From: Streptomyces sp. NBC_01439
Lineage (GTDB): Bacteria; Actinomycetota; Actinomycetes; Streptomycetales; Streptomycetaceae
Direction of reading: 5' to 3'
Assembly: GCF_036227605.1 (NCBI RefSeq)
Contig: NZ_CP109487.1
Span: forward strand, 1,240,001 to 1,304,000
Length of the DNA stretch: 64,000 nucleotides
Of this stretch, positions 20,545 through 29,385 are shown piece after piece. A model generated the notes under the pieces. That model did not search any database. It worked only from the letters and a program-made list of their open reading frames with translations, and was not told the DNA's origin. Made by a program: the position numbers and the translations under genes. Positions within the stretch are counted from its first letter, which is position 1; each line of letters starts with the position of its first letter.

Positions 20545-21341
20545 TGGGTCGTCAGCCGGCCGTCGTCACCGAGCACGTGGAAGGCGACGGCCGGCGGCTC
20601 GTCGAGGTGCACGTGCTCGGAGGACCCGGTCGGCGCCTCCCACGGCAACCGGAGCGTGGAGACCACCCCGGGCGCGACCAGCACCGGCCGGCCCGCGAAG
20701 GTGGTGGCCGCGGCGGTGTGCGCGTGCCCGCACAGGAAAGCGGTCAGGTGCGGGTGGCGCTCGACGAGGGCGGCGAGCCGCTCCTCCCCGAACTGGCGGA
20801 TCTCGTCCACGTACGGGGTGTGCAACGGCACCGGCGGGTGGTGGAAGGCGACCAGGACCGGGATCTCCGGCGGGGTGTCGGTCAGTACGCCGTCCAGCCA
20901 AGCCAGGGTGGACTCCTCCAGGAAGCCGTGGTGCTCGCCGGGAACGGACGAGTCGCACACGGCGAGGACGAAGCCCTCACCGCGCAGCACCTGGTCAACG
21001 GGCTGGGTGGAGCGGGACTCCCCGGAGGACTTCCCGGAGGACTCCCCGGGGGCCCCCTCGGGAGACATCCGGGGGGACCGCTCCCCCAGCAGGCCGCGAC
21101 GGAAGGCGGCCCGCTCGTCGTGGTTGCCGGGGCAGACCACCAGGGGGTGTCGCGAGTGCAGCAACTTCGCGGCTTCCTCGTACTCGGCGTCCTCGGCGTG
21201 GTCGGCTATGTCCCCGCTGACGAGTACGGCGTCCAAGTCGTGCGGAAGCGCGTCGAGATACTCCATGACGGCGCGGGTGCGGTCGGCCGCGCGCCGGTCA
21301 CCGTCGAGATGGACGTCGCTGAGGTGGGCGATCACGATCAC
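20517..21341 (-). CDS. Calcineurin-like metallophosphoesterase (CpdA-type)
   Basis: The protein has 274 residues from ATG 21341. The metal-binding blocks are complete: HLSDVHLDG, VLVSGDIADH, VVCPGNHDER, VAFHHPP and LCGHAHTA. It resembles 3',5'-cyclic AMP phosphodiesterases of the class III family; the actual substrate is not determined. A Ser/Gly/Glu-rich insert (about residues 93-112, GESSGKSSGES) is unusual and is probably a surface loop. Confidence 0.9.
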   Translation of the reverse strand: MIVIAHLSDVHLDGDRRAADRTRAVMEYLDALPHDLDAVLVSGDIADHAEDAEYEEAAKLLHSRHPLVVCPGNHDERAAFRRGLLGERSPRMSPEGAPGESSGKSSGESRSTQPVDQVLRGEGFVLAVCDSSVPGEHHGFLEESTLAWLDGVLTDTPPEIPVLVAFHHPPVPLHTPYVDEIRQFGEERLAALVERHPHLTAFLCGHAHTAAATTFAGRPVLVAPGVVSTLRLPWEAPTGSSEHVHLDEPPAVAFHVLGDDGRLTTHYRVVAARR

Positions 21342-21486
21342 GTGCGGTGTCTCCTTCGTCCCTGGTCAAGAGATGTAGTGGACACCCATTCAACATGCCG
21401 AACCGCCGCCCGCCCACTGCGATTTGCCGGCCCCGGTCGGCCCCGGTCGGCACCAGGCCGGCCCGAGGTCAACGTCGGGCCGGTCC

Positions 21487-23250
21487 TCAGCCGGTGGTGC
21501 GCGACCGCGCGCGGCGCATCAGCACCCACCCGGCCGCCGTGAGCACGACGGCGCTCCCGGCGAGGGAGCCCACGGCGACTCCGGTGGAGGCGAGCGTTCC
21601 GCCGTGCGGAGCGGTGTGATCGCCGCCGCCGACCGTGGCACCGGCCGAACCGCCGCCGACGCTCCCCGGGGTACCGGAAGTGCCGGAAGTGCCGGAAGCT
21701 TCAGACCGGCTGTCGGAGCCGCCCGCACCACCGGAACCGCCGTCGGAACCGCCTGCCGTACTCCCGGCCGAACCGGCCGGGCCGGTGGGGCCCGTCCCGC
21801 CGGTGCCCCCGGTCGTGGTGGAGCCGCCGCCGCTGCCTCCCGTCGTGGTGTCCGCGATGGTGACGGTGAGGGTGGCCGCTGCGGTACGGACCACACCGAC
21901 GTCGTTGCTGAACTCCGCCCGGTAGCGGCGGCCGCTGTCGGAGAGCGCCGCCGTGAACGTGTACGTCGGCGCGGTGGCGCCCGCCACGGCCTGCCAGGTC
22001 CGGCCCGCGTCGGTGCTGACCTGCCAGGCGACCGTGGGCCGCGGAGTCCCCTCGGCCTCCGCCGTGAGCGAGACCTCGGCCCCGGCCGCGACCGACCGGT
22101 CCGCCGGGCCGCGGATGACGCGCGGGGAGGTGGCCCGTTCCAGCCGGATGATGCTGCCTGCGACCGGGTCCGATACGAAGACGGTCGCACCACCGGGTTC
22201 GACGGCGACGGCCGCACTGCCCAACTGCACGTGGACTCCGGGGAGCACGACCGGCTTCACGGCCTCCTGGAGGTCCCGGGTGCGGTGGACGGTGAGCGTT
22301 CCGTCGTTGTCGCTGCCCGGCTGCGAGGTGTCTCCCGCGTCCTGCCACACGACGAACGCCTCGTGCGTGGTGGTGTCGAAGCCCGCCGCGCGGGGCACGT
22401 CGCTGCCCGAGCCGCGCAGGGTGCCCAGCCGCTTGCCCGTCGCGTCGTGGACGACGACGGAGGAGTCCAGCCCGACCCACACCGCGCCGGTCTCGGGATC
22501 CACCTCCGTGAACCCGCCGAACCCCTCGCCGGCCGGGAGTTCGACGGTCGCGGTGACCTTGAAGGTGGCTGCGTCGATCCGGTACATGCGGCGGTTGCCG
22601 ATGTCCGTGAACCACACCGTGCCGCGTGCCGCGTCGACCGCGAACCCGTCCCCGCCCTCCAGGGTGACGGAGCGCTTCACGGCGGCGGTCGCGATGTCGA
22701 CCTCCGACAGTACGGGGCCCTGCGCGACCAGCACCGTCGAGGGGGTGAGCCCGGCGGTGGCGTGGGTGACGGCCGCACCCGGCACCCACGCGCCCGCCGC
22801 GGCAGCGTCGCCGTCCTTCGCGGTACCGATGCCGCGCAGCGGGTAGGAGAAGACCGCTCCGTCGCCGGGCAGCGGTGCGAGCAGCTGCCGCACCGCCCGC
22901 CGGCCGAGCGTGCCGGTGGGCCCGGGAGCCTGGCCGACGGTGCTGCGCACCTTGCCGTCGACGGGGTCCAGGACGTGCAGCCCGCTCTCGTTGACGTCGG
23001 CGGTATCGGGCAGGTCGTCCGAACCGACGTACAGCTTCTTCGAGTCCGGGTGCAGCATGAGGTCACGGGGTTTGCCCGCCGTGGTGAACCGCGCCACCGA
23101 CCGGTACGCGACGGTGCCCTGCGGTACGTCGGCCCCCTCACTCCCGGCTGCCGATACGGGACTTCCGGTGGCGGCCGAGGCCAGTACGAGCGCGAGCGCG
23201 GCGGATGCGGCGCCCGCACGACCGGGGGTGAGGGGGTGTCGGGGTGTCAT
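21487..23250 (-). CDS. LAXTG-anchored surface protein with beta-propeller and Ig-like domain
   Basis: The protein has 587 residues. A signal peptide (about 1-34, ending SPVSAAG) is followed by a YncE-like propeller with repeated strand units (KKLYVGSDDLPD, GTVWFTDIGNRRMYRID, GAVWVGLDSSVVVHD), then an Ig-like domain at about 385-470 (AEGTPRPTVAWQVSTDAGRT). A Gly/Ser/Thr-rich wall-spanning region comes next. The C-terminal sorting signal is LASTG (about 553-557), a hydrophobic helix and an Arg-rich tail. Sortase E enzymes of Streptomyces use LAXTG motifs. It is probably exposed on the cell wall. It lies 43 bp downstream of the iron-box-controlled secreted gene, so it may share its regulation. 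Confidence 0.88.
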   Translation of the reverse strand: MTPRHPLTPGRAGAASAALALVLASAATGSPVSAAGSEGADVPQGTVAYRSVARFTTAGKPRDLMLHPDSKKLYVGSDDLPDTADVNESGLHVLDPVDGKVRSTVGQAPGPTGTLGRRAVRQLLAPLPGDGAVFSYPLRGIGTAKDGDAAAAGAWVPGAAVTHATAGLTPSTVLVAQGPVLSEVDIATAAVKRSVTLEGGDGFAVDAARGTVWFTDIGNRRMYRIDAATFKVTATVELPAGEGFGGFTEVDPETGAVWVGLDSSVVVHDATGKRLGTLRGSGSDVPRAAGFDTTTHEAFVVWQDAGDTSQPGSDNDGTLTVHRTRDLQEAVKPVVLPGVHVQLGSAAVAVEPGGATVFVSDPVAGSIIRLERATSPRVIRGPADRSVAAGAEVSLTAEAEGTPRPTVAWQVSTDAGRTWQAVAGATAPTYTFTAALSDSGRRYRAEFSNDVGVVRTAAATLTVTIADTTTGGSGGGSTTTGGTGGTGPTGPAGSAGSTAGGSDGGSGGAGGSDSRSEASGTSGTSGTPGSVGGGSAGATVGGGDHTAPHGGTLASTGVAVGSLAGSAVVLTAAGWVLMRRARSRTTG

Positions 23251-23293
23251 GGCTTCCTCGTCGACGGGTCGGGCGATCGGTCCCGGAACGGGA

Positions 23294-23833
23294 TTAGTTG
23301 AAGGCCACCGGGACGTGGACGTCGTACTTGCGGTTCGAGGAGTTGAAGTGGTCGGCGCGCGTGACGATGGCGCATTCGACCGTCTCTCCGCAGATCTGGC
23401 CGCCGCCGAGGTCGGCCTTGACGTGGATGGTGACGCTGAAGGTACCGCCCGGACCGAACTTGGAGGTGTTGGCCAGGGTGCCGCCGAAGACGTTGTTGAC
23501 CCAGTGCGAGGCTCCGGTGGTGCCCGACTGGTCCGAACCGCCCAGGCAGGGGGTGGGCTTGCTCGCGCCCGGTGCTCCGCTGACGGCGCAGAGGCTCACG
23601 TATATGCCCTTGGCGGTGTTGTAACCGCTGCCGGTGACCGTGACGTTCTGGCCGGCCGCGGCGGCTGTGGAGGGCGCGGTGAGGCTGAGGTTGTAGGTGG
23701 TCGCGCCGTCGGTGACCGTACGCGTCGAGGTGGCGGCCGAAGCGGAGCCGGCCGCGCCGACGGCGAGCGCAACGGCGGCGGCGGTGGCGACGGCCGCGCG
23801 GGCGGCGGTACGGGGCAGGGAGGCAGCACGCAT
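23294..23833 (-). CDS. Secreted neocarzinostatin-like Ig-fold protein
   Basis: The protein has 179 residues from ATG 23833 (GAAAGGTG upstream; GTG 23836 is an alternative). It has a signal peptide of about 36 residues ending GSASAA. The mature part carries neocarzinostatin-family marks: VTVTGSGYNTAKGIYVSLC, WVNNVFGG, and paired cysteines (SLCAVS...TPCLGG and QICGETVECAIVTRADH). Such domains bind small molecules or act as adhesive modules. A DtxR/DmdR-type iron box sits 39 bp upstream, so expression is probably iron-repressed and the ligand may relate to iron or heme uptake. That role is inferred. Confidence 0.82.
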   Translation of the reverse strand: MRAASLPRTAARAAVATAAAVALAVGAAGSASAATSTRTVTDGATTYNLSLTAPSTAAAAGQNVTVTGSGYNTAKGIYVSLCAVSGAPGASKPTPCLGGSDQSGTTGASHWVNNVFGGTLANTSKFGPGGTFSVTIHVKADLGGGQICGETVECAIVTRADHFNSSNRKYDVHVPVAFN

Positions 23834-23871
23834 CACTGGAACACCTTTCAGGCACGGGAGGTCACGAAGAC

Positions 23872-23890
23872 TGAGGTAAGGCTAACCTAA
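23872..23890 (-). promoter_or_regulatory. Iron box (DmdR/DtxR operator)
   Basis: TGAGGTAAGGCTAACCTAA matches the 19-bp consensus TWAGGTWAGSCTWACCTWA at all but one position. It lies just upstream of the secreted neocarzinostatin-like gene. Confidence 0.85.
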
Positions 23891-24044
23891 TTTCGATCAA
23901 GGTTGTACGGCTACTTCACGCCATCTCCCTCGCCATGACGGCCAGTCAACTTCGTTCCGACGAGCGCCGATCCGGAGGTCTGAAGGGTCGGGGCAGGAAC
24001 GAGGGACAGGCGCAGAACGGCCCGGCCACGCCGTAGGGCGCAGC

Positions 24045-24122
24045 CGGGCCGTGTCCAAAAAGCCCCCTCGGGCCGTGTCCAGGAGGCCCCCTCGGGCGTG
24101 TCCAGGAGGCCCCCTCGGGCCG
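24045..24122. repeat. Three tandem copies of a 24-bp GC-rich repeat
   Basis: The unit CGTGTCCAGGAGGCCCCCTCGGGC, with small changes (AAAAAG in the first copy), occurs three times just downstream of the flavin oxidoreductase stop. No coding role; possibly a terminator or slippage product. Confidence 0.7.
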
Positions 24123-24126
24123 GCCC

Positions 24127-25560
24127 TCACCCCCGGTAGGTCTCCAGCAGTCGCAGCCAGACCTCGCTGATGGTCGGGAACGACGGGACCGCATGCCACA
24201 GGCGCTGGATCGGGACCTCCCCCGCGACCGCGATGGTGGCCGCGTGGATCAACTCCGCGGCGCCGGGGCCGACGAAGGTCACCCCGAGGAGGACCTCGCG
24301 GTCGAGGTCGACGACCATGCGGGCCCGGCCCTTGTAGCCGTCGGCGTACAGACCTGCACCGGAGACCTTGGACATGTCGTAGTCGACCGCGCGCACCCGG
24401 TGCCCGGCCCGTTCGGCCTCGGCCAGGGTCAGGCCCACGGCGGCGGCCTCCGGATCGGTGAAGACCGCCTGCGGGATGGCGCGGGTGTCGGCGGTCGGCG
24501 TGTGCGCACCCCAGGGCGCGGTGTCCAGTGGGGTACCGGCCGCGCGGGCGGCGATCACGGCGCCCGTGATCCGCGCCTGGTACTTGCCCTGGTGGGTGAG
24601 GAGCACACGGTGGTTGACGTCTCCGACGGCGTACAGCCAGTCGTGTCCGGGCACCCGGCAGGTGTCGTCCACGTCGATCCACCGACCGGCGGGCAGGCCG
24701 ACGGTGTCCAGCCCGATGTCGTCGGTCCGCGGCGCGCGGCCCGTCGCCATCAGCAACTCGTCGCCCTCCAGCGTCTCGCCGCCTTCCAGGACCACGCTGA
24801 CGGGTCCGGTCGAGCCGTCCCGCACCACCGCCTCGACGGACACCCCCGTACGGACCACCGCTCCGGCCTCGCGCAGCGCGTCGGCGACCAGTTCCCCCGC
24901 GAAGGGCTCCATCCGCGGCAGCAGCCCGTCGCCGCGCGCGAGGACGGTGACCTGCGAGCCGAGGGCCTGCCAGGCGGTGGCCATCTCGACGGCCACCACC
25001 GAGCCGCCCACGATCAGCAGCCGGCCGGGGGCCTCCTGTGCGGAGGTCGCCTCACGACTGGTCCAGGGGCGGGCCCCGGCGATCCCCGGGAGGTCCGGGA
25101 CCACGGCCCGGGTACCGGTGGCGACGACGACCGCGTGCCGGGCCGACAGGATGTGGTGCTCGCCCTCGGGGCTGGTGACGGCGACCTTGCGGACCCCGTA
25201 GAGCCGGCCGTGGCCCCGGTACACATGGGCGCCGATCGAGTCGATCCAGTCGATCTGGCCCTGGTCCTTCCAGTCTCCGGTCCAGTAGTTGCGGTGCGCG
25301 AGCACCGCCGCCGTGTCCAGGGGCCCCTGGACGGCACCGGCCAGGCCCGGCACCCGGCGGGCGTCGGCCCGGGCCAGCGCCGGGCGCAGCAGCGCCTTGC
25401 TCGGGACGCAGGCCCAGTACGAGCACTCGCCGCCCACCAGTTCGCTCTCGACGAGCGCCGTACTCAGCCCGGCGGCACGGGTCCGGTCGACGATGTTCTC
25501 ACCGGCCGGTCCCCCGCCGAGGACCACCACGTCGTACTCCACCGCTTCCGACACAGACAC
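24127..25560 (-). CDS. FAD-dependent pyridine nucleotide-disulfide oxidoreductase
   Basis: The protein has 477 residues. The N-terminal FAD motif is VVVLGGGPAGENIVDR, the redox-active cysteines are in GGECSYWACVPSK (C-x4-C as in dihydrolipoamide dehydrogenase and mercuric reductase), the NAD(P) motif is LLIVGGSVVAVEMATAW, and the second FAD motif is YAVGDVNHRVLLTHQGKYQA. The C-terminal dimerisation domain is present, but the usual HxxxxE catalytic pair is represented by HAVPSFPTISE. It is not near lipoyl enzymes, so a dedicated thiol or quinone reductase is as likely as a dehydrogenase subunit. Confidence 0.92.
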   Translation of the reverse strand: MSVSEAVEYDVVVLGGGPAGENIVDRTRAAGLSTALVESELVGGECSYWACVPSKALLRPALARADARRVPGLAGAVQGPLDTAAVLAHRNYWTGDWKDQGQIDWIDSIGAHVYRGHGRLYGVRKVAVTSPEGEHHILSARHAVVVATGTRAVVPDLPGIAGARPWTSREATSAQEAPGRLLIVGGSVVAVEMATAWQALGSQVTVLARGDGLLPRMEPFAGELVADALREAGAVVRTGVSVEAVVRDGSTGPVSVVLEGGETLEGDELLMATGRAPRTDDIGLDTVGLPAGRWIDVDDTCRVPGHDWLYAVGDVNHRVLLTHQGKYQARITGAVIAARAAGTPLDTAPWGAHTPTADTRAIPQAVFTDPEAAAVGLTLAEAERAGHRVRAVDYDMSKVSGAGLYADGYKGRARMVVDLDREVLLGVTFVGPGAAELIHAATIAVAGEVPIQRLWHAVPSFPTISEVWLRLLETYRG

Positions 25561-25739
25561 CTTCCAAGGGTTCCAGAGGGTCCACCAGGACCCGTGGGAA
25601 TCCCGGTCAGGGGCTCATGTCCCGTCACTCTAGTTGTGGTGTGCGGAACATGCCCGAGATGACGGGCGGCCTCGGCGTGGTGCCGCCGCCCGGCCGAGGG
25701 CCAGGTGCCCGCGCGTGACCACGGCCCGGTCGCCTTCAC

Positions 25740-25792
25740 CTGCCCCGCCCCACTGCCCCGCCCCACTGCCCCGCCCCACTGCGCCGGCCACG
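25740..25792. repeat. Short tandem repeat, unit CCCCGCCCCACTG
   Basis: Three to four 13-14-bp copies of CCCACTGCCCCGCC lie in the spacer between the oxidoreductase and TetR genes. A slippage-prone spacer with no evident function. Confidence 0.6.
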
Positions 25793-25801
25793 TCGACCGG
25801 G

Positions 25802-26389
25802 TCAGTTGCTGACCGACCGCCAGATGTGGTCGGGCAGTTCGCGCGCGGCCTCCTCCAGATCGACGTCTCCCACGGTGAGCCAGCGCCGGACGACGGCGAC
25901 GACCGGGCCCATGGCGAGGGACTCGATCAAGGGGGCGGGGAGTTCGGCGAGTTCGCCCGATTCCTGGTGCGCGTGGATCCAGAGTCCGATCGGTGTCAGT
26001 CGGGCCTCTTGGGTATCGCGGATCTCGCGCGCGTGGGCCATGCCCAGGCGGTCCGCGGTGACGGAGTGGATCAGGCGGGCCGCGTCGGGATGGACCTGTA
26101 CGAAGTCCAGGTAGGCCAGGACGACGGCTCGGATGCCGGAGCGGGCGTCGGCCGCGTGGAGCAGCGCTGCCCCCAGTTCCTTCAGGAGCCGCTCCAGGGC
26201 TCCCAGCGCGAGTGCGGCGACCACCCCGTCCAGGCTGCCGAAGTGGTGGTAGATGCTTCCGGAACTGACCCCGCTGGCGCTGGTGATGGCTCCGAGGGTG
26301 AGACCGGCCTCCCCGGACGTGGCGTAGAGGCGGAGTGCCGCGTCCAGGACCTGTTCGACGGTGGCTTCGCCGCGTTGTTGCTTCGGCAT
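25802..26389 (-). CDS. TetR-family regulator
   Basis: The protein has 195 residues. The HTH is at about 7-55 (VEQVLDAALRLYATSGEAGL, SSGSIYHHFGSLDGVVAAL), with a helical ligand-binding domain after it. It is divergent from the Trypco1 gene. The spacer contains the palindrome-like CTAGATTCTTTTCTAG near 26464-26479, a possible operator for itself and the trypsin-nSTAND pair. The ligand is unknown. Confidence 0.92.
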   Translation of the reverse strand: MPKQQRGEATVEQVLDAALRLYATSGEAGLTLGAITSASGVSSGSIYHHFGSLDGVVAALALGALERLLKELGAALLHAADARSGIRAVVLAYLDFVQVHPDAARLIHSVTADRLGMAHAREIRDTQEARLTPIGLWIHAHQESGELAELPAPLIESLAMGPVVAVVRRWLTVGDVDLEEAARELPDHIWRSVSN

Positions 26390-26463
26390 CGGGCAGGCGT
26401 CCTCGGTCTCATAGCGGCGGCGGATCCCGTCGATCCTCGTCGGGTTCGACCCAAAGCGCCATT

Positions 26464-26479
26464 ACTAGATTCTTTTCTA
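26464..26479. promoter_or_regulatory. Candidate TetR operator
   Basis: CTAGATTCTTTTCTAG is a short inverted repeat (CTAGA/TCTAG) in an unusually AT-rich patch between the divergent TetR and Trypco1 genes. Inferred from position and symmetry. Confidence 0.45.
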
Positions 26480-26546
26480 GAAAGACTTTCCATTGTGCGC
26501 CCAGGGGGTCCACACTGGGCGGCGTCCTGGAGGAGGGGGAGACACG

Positions 26547-26972
26547 ATGTATCACGTGGAGTTACCGATCGGTGGGACGGGCGGGCCGCAGGACGTGGTC
26601 CGGGTCGAGGTCGTGGAGACCGGCGAAGACGGCCTGGTCCGAGTGGCCCGACCGGGGCAGGTGATGGCGCGCGCCTCACGGTCGCTCGGGGAAATGGTGA
26701 CCGGGATCCGACCGGTCGCGCAGAGCTTCGTCGACGGCTTCCGCGGCATGGCGCAGGCGCCCGACGAACTCAACCTGGAGTTCGGGCTGTCGATCTCCGC
26801 CGAGGCCGACGTCGTGATCTCGAGTACGGCGGCCGAGGCCAACTTCAAGATATCGCTCACCTGGACCCGTACCCCGTCCGACGGCCCGGCCGCGGGCCCC
26901 GAGTCCGGCCCGGCGACCGGCCCGGCCGCGGCCCCAGCTGCCGGCTCCGTCCCGGCGGAGCCGGCGCCGTGA
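26547..26972 (+). CDS. Trypsin-co-occurring domain protein (Trypco1, CU044_2847-like)
   Basis: The protein has 141 residues from ATG 26547 (GGAGGAGGGGGAGAC upstream). The core pattern is RASRSLGEMVTGIRPVAQSF, then DELNLEFGLSISAEADVVIS and ANFKISLTWTR, which is the Trypco1 signature. A Pro/Ala/Gly-rich tail follows. The stop overlaps the GTG of the trypsin-nSTAND gene (GTGA, 26969-26972), so the two are translationally coupled. Such pairs are predicted components of actinobacterial conflict or defence systems in which the small domain partners the trypsin module. The function is inferred from family context. Confidence 0.85.
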   Translation: MYHVELPIGGTGGPQDVVRVEVVETGEDGLVRVARPGQVMARASRSLGEMVTGIRPVAQSFVDGFRGMAQAPDELNLEFGLSISAEADVVISSTAAEANFKISLTWTRTPSDGPAAGPESGPATGPAAAPAAGSVPAEPAP

Positions 26973-28314
26973 CCGGACCGCAGGCTTCGGAGGGCGTCGG
27001 CCCCAAAGCCCTGAACGCGGCGGTGCTGCGGATCCGCGACCTGCGCGGGGACCCGGTCGGCCTGGGCTTCCTGATCTCCCCCGAGCTCGCCCTGACGTGC
27101 GCCCACGTGGTGTCGGCGGCGCTCGGCACGCCGCAGGACCAGGAGCCCTCGCCCGCCTCCCGGATCCGCGTCGACCTTCCCCTGGTGTCCGCCTTCGCCC
27201 CGGACGCCGTCGGGGTGGGCGCGAGCGTCGAACGCTGGCTGCCGCCGCGCGAGCCGGGCGGTGGGGACATGGCCCTCCTCCGGCTGGACGCCGCACTGCC
27301 CGGCGCCCACCCCGTGCGGCTGATCGAGGCCGAGGGGGTGTGGGGGCATCCGGTACGAGCCTTCGGCTTCCCCGCCGGCCGGCCGGGCGGAGTCTGGCAC
27401 TCCGGAGTCCTGCGGGATTCACAGGCCTACGGATGGATCCAGGCGGACCTGGCCGACGGAGGCTATCCGGTCTCCCGGGGCTTCAGCGGCACGCCGGTCT
27501 GGGACGAGGACCGCGTCGGCGTGGTCGGCATGATCGCCGTCGCCGAGTCCGGCCGACCCCCGGTCAGCTACCTGATCCCGACGGCCGGCATCCTGCGGGC
27601 CTGGCCCGAGCTGCGCCCACTGGCCATCCCGCCGTCCCCGTTCCGCAGCCTCACAGCGTTCCGTGAGGCCGACGCCCCGCACTTCTACGGCCGGCGGGCC
27701 GAAAGCGACGAGCTGGACCTCGCGCTGGCCGGCGAGCAACGGGTGGCCATCGTGGGCGCCTCCGGATCCGGCAAGTCCTCCCTGGCCCTGGCCGGGGTCC
27801 TCCCCCGGCTGCGCCGCTCGGGGGCGGAAGCGGTCGTCGTACGCCCGACCCACGGCAGCAGTCCCCTGGCCGTCCTCGCCGCCGCGCTGCTGCCGCTGCT
27901 GGAGCCCGGACTGTCCGAGACGGGGCGCCTCGCCCGGATCTCCGAGCTGACCGAAGTGCTGCGCCGGGGCGGCCTCGCGGACGTCGTGGCCCGGGTGCTC
28001 GACCTGTCCAGCAGCCGTCGACTGCTCGTCGTGGTCGACCAGTTCGAGGAACTCCTCGCCCTCGCCCCGGAAGACGTCGACGAACTGGCCGACGTCCTGT
28101 TCGACGACGCCCTGCCGCAGCCGGTCCGGGTGCTCACGACCCTGCGGGCCGACTTCCTGGAGATGGCGCTGGCGCATCCCCGGCTCGGGGCCGTCATCGG
28201 CCGGCGCGTCCACGCCCTCGGCCCACTGGGCCCCGAGCGGCTGCGCGAGGTCGTGACCGCTCCCGTGGACGCCGTACCGGCGGTGCGCTACGAAACCGGC
28301 CTCGTGGACCGCAT
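26969..28314 (+). pseudogene. Trypsin-like protease / nSTAND NTPase, N-terminal part, cut by a 30-kb insertion
   Basis: From GTG 26969 about 449 native residues are open before the insertion; two further codons then run to TAG at 28319-28321. The trypsin-like domain has His46 (LTCAHVV), Asp100 (GGDMALLRL) and Ser173 (GFSGTPVW). The STAND NTPase follows: FYGRRAESDELDLAL, Walker A GASGSGKS at 263-270, and Walker B-like LLVVVDQFEELLAL near 350. The break falls after GLVDR in the helical part after the NTPase core. The gene resumes at 58433 with LQDTGSEPGALPLLGF. In the family the NTPase senses a signal and the protease is the effector. This truncated form keeps all protease residues and both nucleotide motifs but lacks the sensor end. 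Confidence 0.9.
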
Positions 28315-28413
28315 GACGTAGGTGCCCATGTCGTCGCCCTCGACAATGCCGGGTAGCGAGCCACCCTCGCGCAAGGGTGTGACATAGCGGGCCGCAATGA
28401 CTTCGGTCAGCAT
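28315..28413 (-). pseudogene. HipA-like kinase, N-terminal fragment at the left end of the insertion
   Basis: The minus-strand frame from ATG 28413 reads ARYVTPLREGGSLPGI...GDDMGTYV, matching the first 35 residues of a HipA-like kinase family common in Streptomyces. It is then cut exactly at the insertion junction; the rest of the frame is antisense of the protease gene. The remainder of the kinase is not in the window. Confidence 0.6.
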
Positions 28414-28520
28414 TTTCCCAGGCCATCCCAGGGCTGGGCCGAATAATCCAAGGCCCGCCCGCTCGTGTACTCGCACCACTGTGACCTCGTCAATTTACAC
28501 CGGGGAGTAACCGGGGAAAA

Positions 28521-28770
28521 TCAGAGGGAGTTCGCGCCCACCAGGTGCCGTCGGCGCGCCCTCGCCGGGCCGGCCCACAGCGCCGCGAGCGCGACGTAAC
28601 CGCCCACGGCGATGGCCTCGTTGTGCCCGATGTTGCGGGCCCCGGAGGCCGTTCCCAGAATCACGGGCGCCAGCCCCAGTGTCAGCACCATCTCCAGGAC
28701 GAGCGTGGTTCCGCTCGCCACCCCCGGACCCGGCACGGTTGCCCCCAGATGGCCCTGCAGACCCTCACGC
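28521..28770 (-). pseudogene. Aquaporin/MIP family fragment
   Basis: The minus strand encodes GATVPGPGVASG, LVLEMVLTLGLAPVILGTAS and AVGGYVALAALWAGP, which fits the second half of a MIP channel. The part that should carry the second NPA motif is replaced by RARRRHLVGAN and a stop. The N-terminal half is missing. A dead remnant. Confidence 0.65.
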
Positions 28771-28908
28771 GTCCGGACAACACGATCGGCCTGGACTGTG
28801 CGATGCCCGCGACGATCACCCCGGTCGCTATCTGCCGAAGATCGAGGAACTGGTGGTGCCTTCCGTGCGTGGCCGGCTCGGGTGACGTCGTAGCGGTGCC
28901 TGCCCTCG

Positions 28909-29385
28909 CTATGTGCCGATCCAGTAGTAGAGGCGGTCTCCACGGTCGGCCGCATCGCGGGCGATGCCGGCCAGCTCGGTCAGGACCTGGGCAAGCACGT
29001 CGGCATCGGTGTCCCTTCCCCGGAAGACCTCCGACACGGCCCAGTCGGCGGCCACGGCCCGCACCTTCTCGGGGGCAAGGCCCGCGAGCGCGTCACGGAA
29101 CGCTTCGGTGAACGAGTGGCATACCGTTCCACCGTCGTCGCTTGAGTTGATGAACCGGCCGTACGGCGGGTCGGCCTCGACGGCCTCGACGGACCTCCCC
29201 GATATCAGGGTGTCGAGCGCCGGCATGTGGACCTCCGGGTCAATACCCGTCAGCACCAATTGGTCGTACCCCGAGCCCATCTCCTCCAGGGTGTCGTGTT
29301 CGACTGCTTCGGCAGCGTGGGCGTCGTCGGTTGCGGCGTAGTAGCCGTAGTGGATGGTCACTCGGTTGATCATGACAGACGCCAC
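28909..29385 (-). CDS. Hypothetical protein, 158 residues
   Basis: The minus-strand frame from GTG 29385 or ATG 29373 has good codon bias. It reads MINRVTIHYGYYAATDDAHA, contains LVLTGIDPEVHMPALDTLIS and VRAVAADWAVSEVFRGRDTD, and ends DRLYYWIGT. It is acidic, soluble and without signal or membrane segments. The family is not recognised. The surrounding fragments suggest cargo of a mobile element. Confidence 0.65.
   Translation of the reverse strand: MASVMINRVTIHYGYYAATDDAHAAEAVEHDTLEEMGSGYDQLVLTGIDPEVHMPALDTLISGRSVEAVEADPPYGRFINSSDDGGTVCHSFTEAFRDALAGLAPEKVRAVAADWAVSEVFRGRDTDADVLAQVLTELAGIARDAADRGDRLYYWIGT

Noticed and set aside
24045..25792. Candidate CRISPR arrays at the two short tandem repeats
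   Set aside because: Units are contiguous with no spacers and no cas genes are nearby.
28800..28880. Possible transposase scrap (YLPKIEELVVPSVRGRLG) on the plus strand
   Set aside because: Only about 20 residues resemble IS21-type transposases; too short to annotate.
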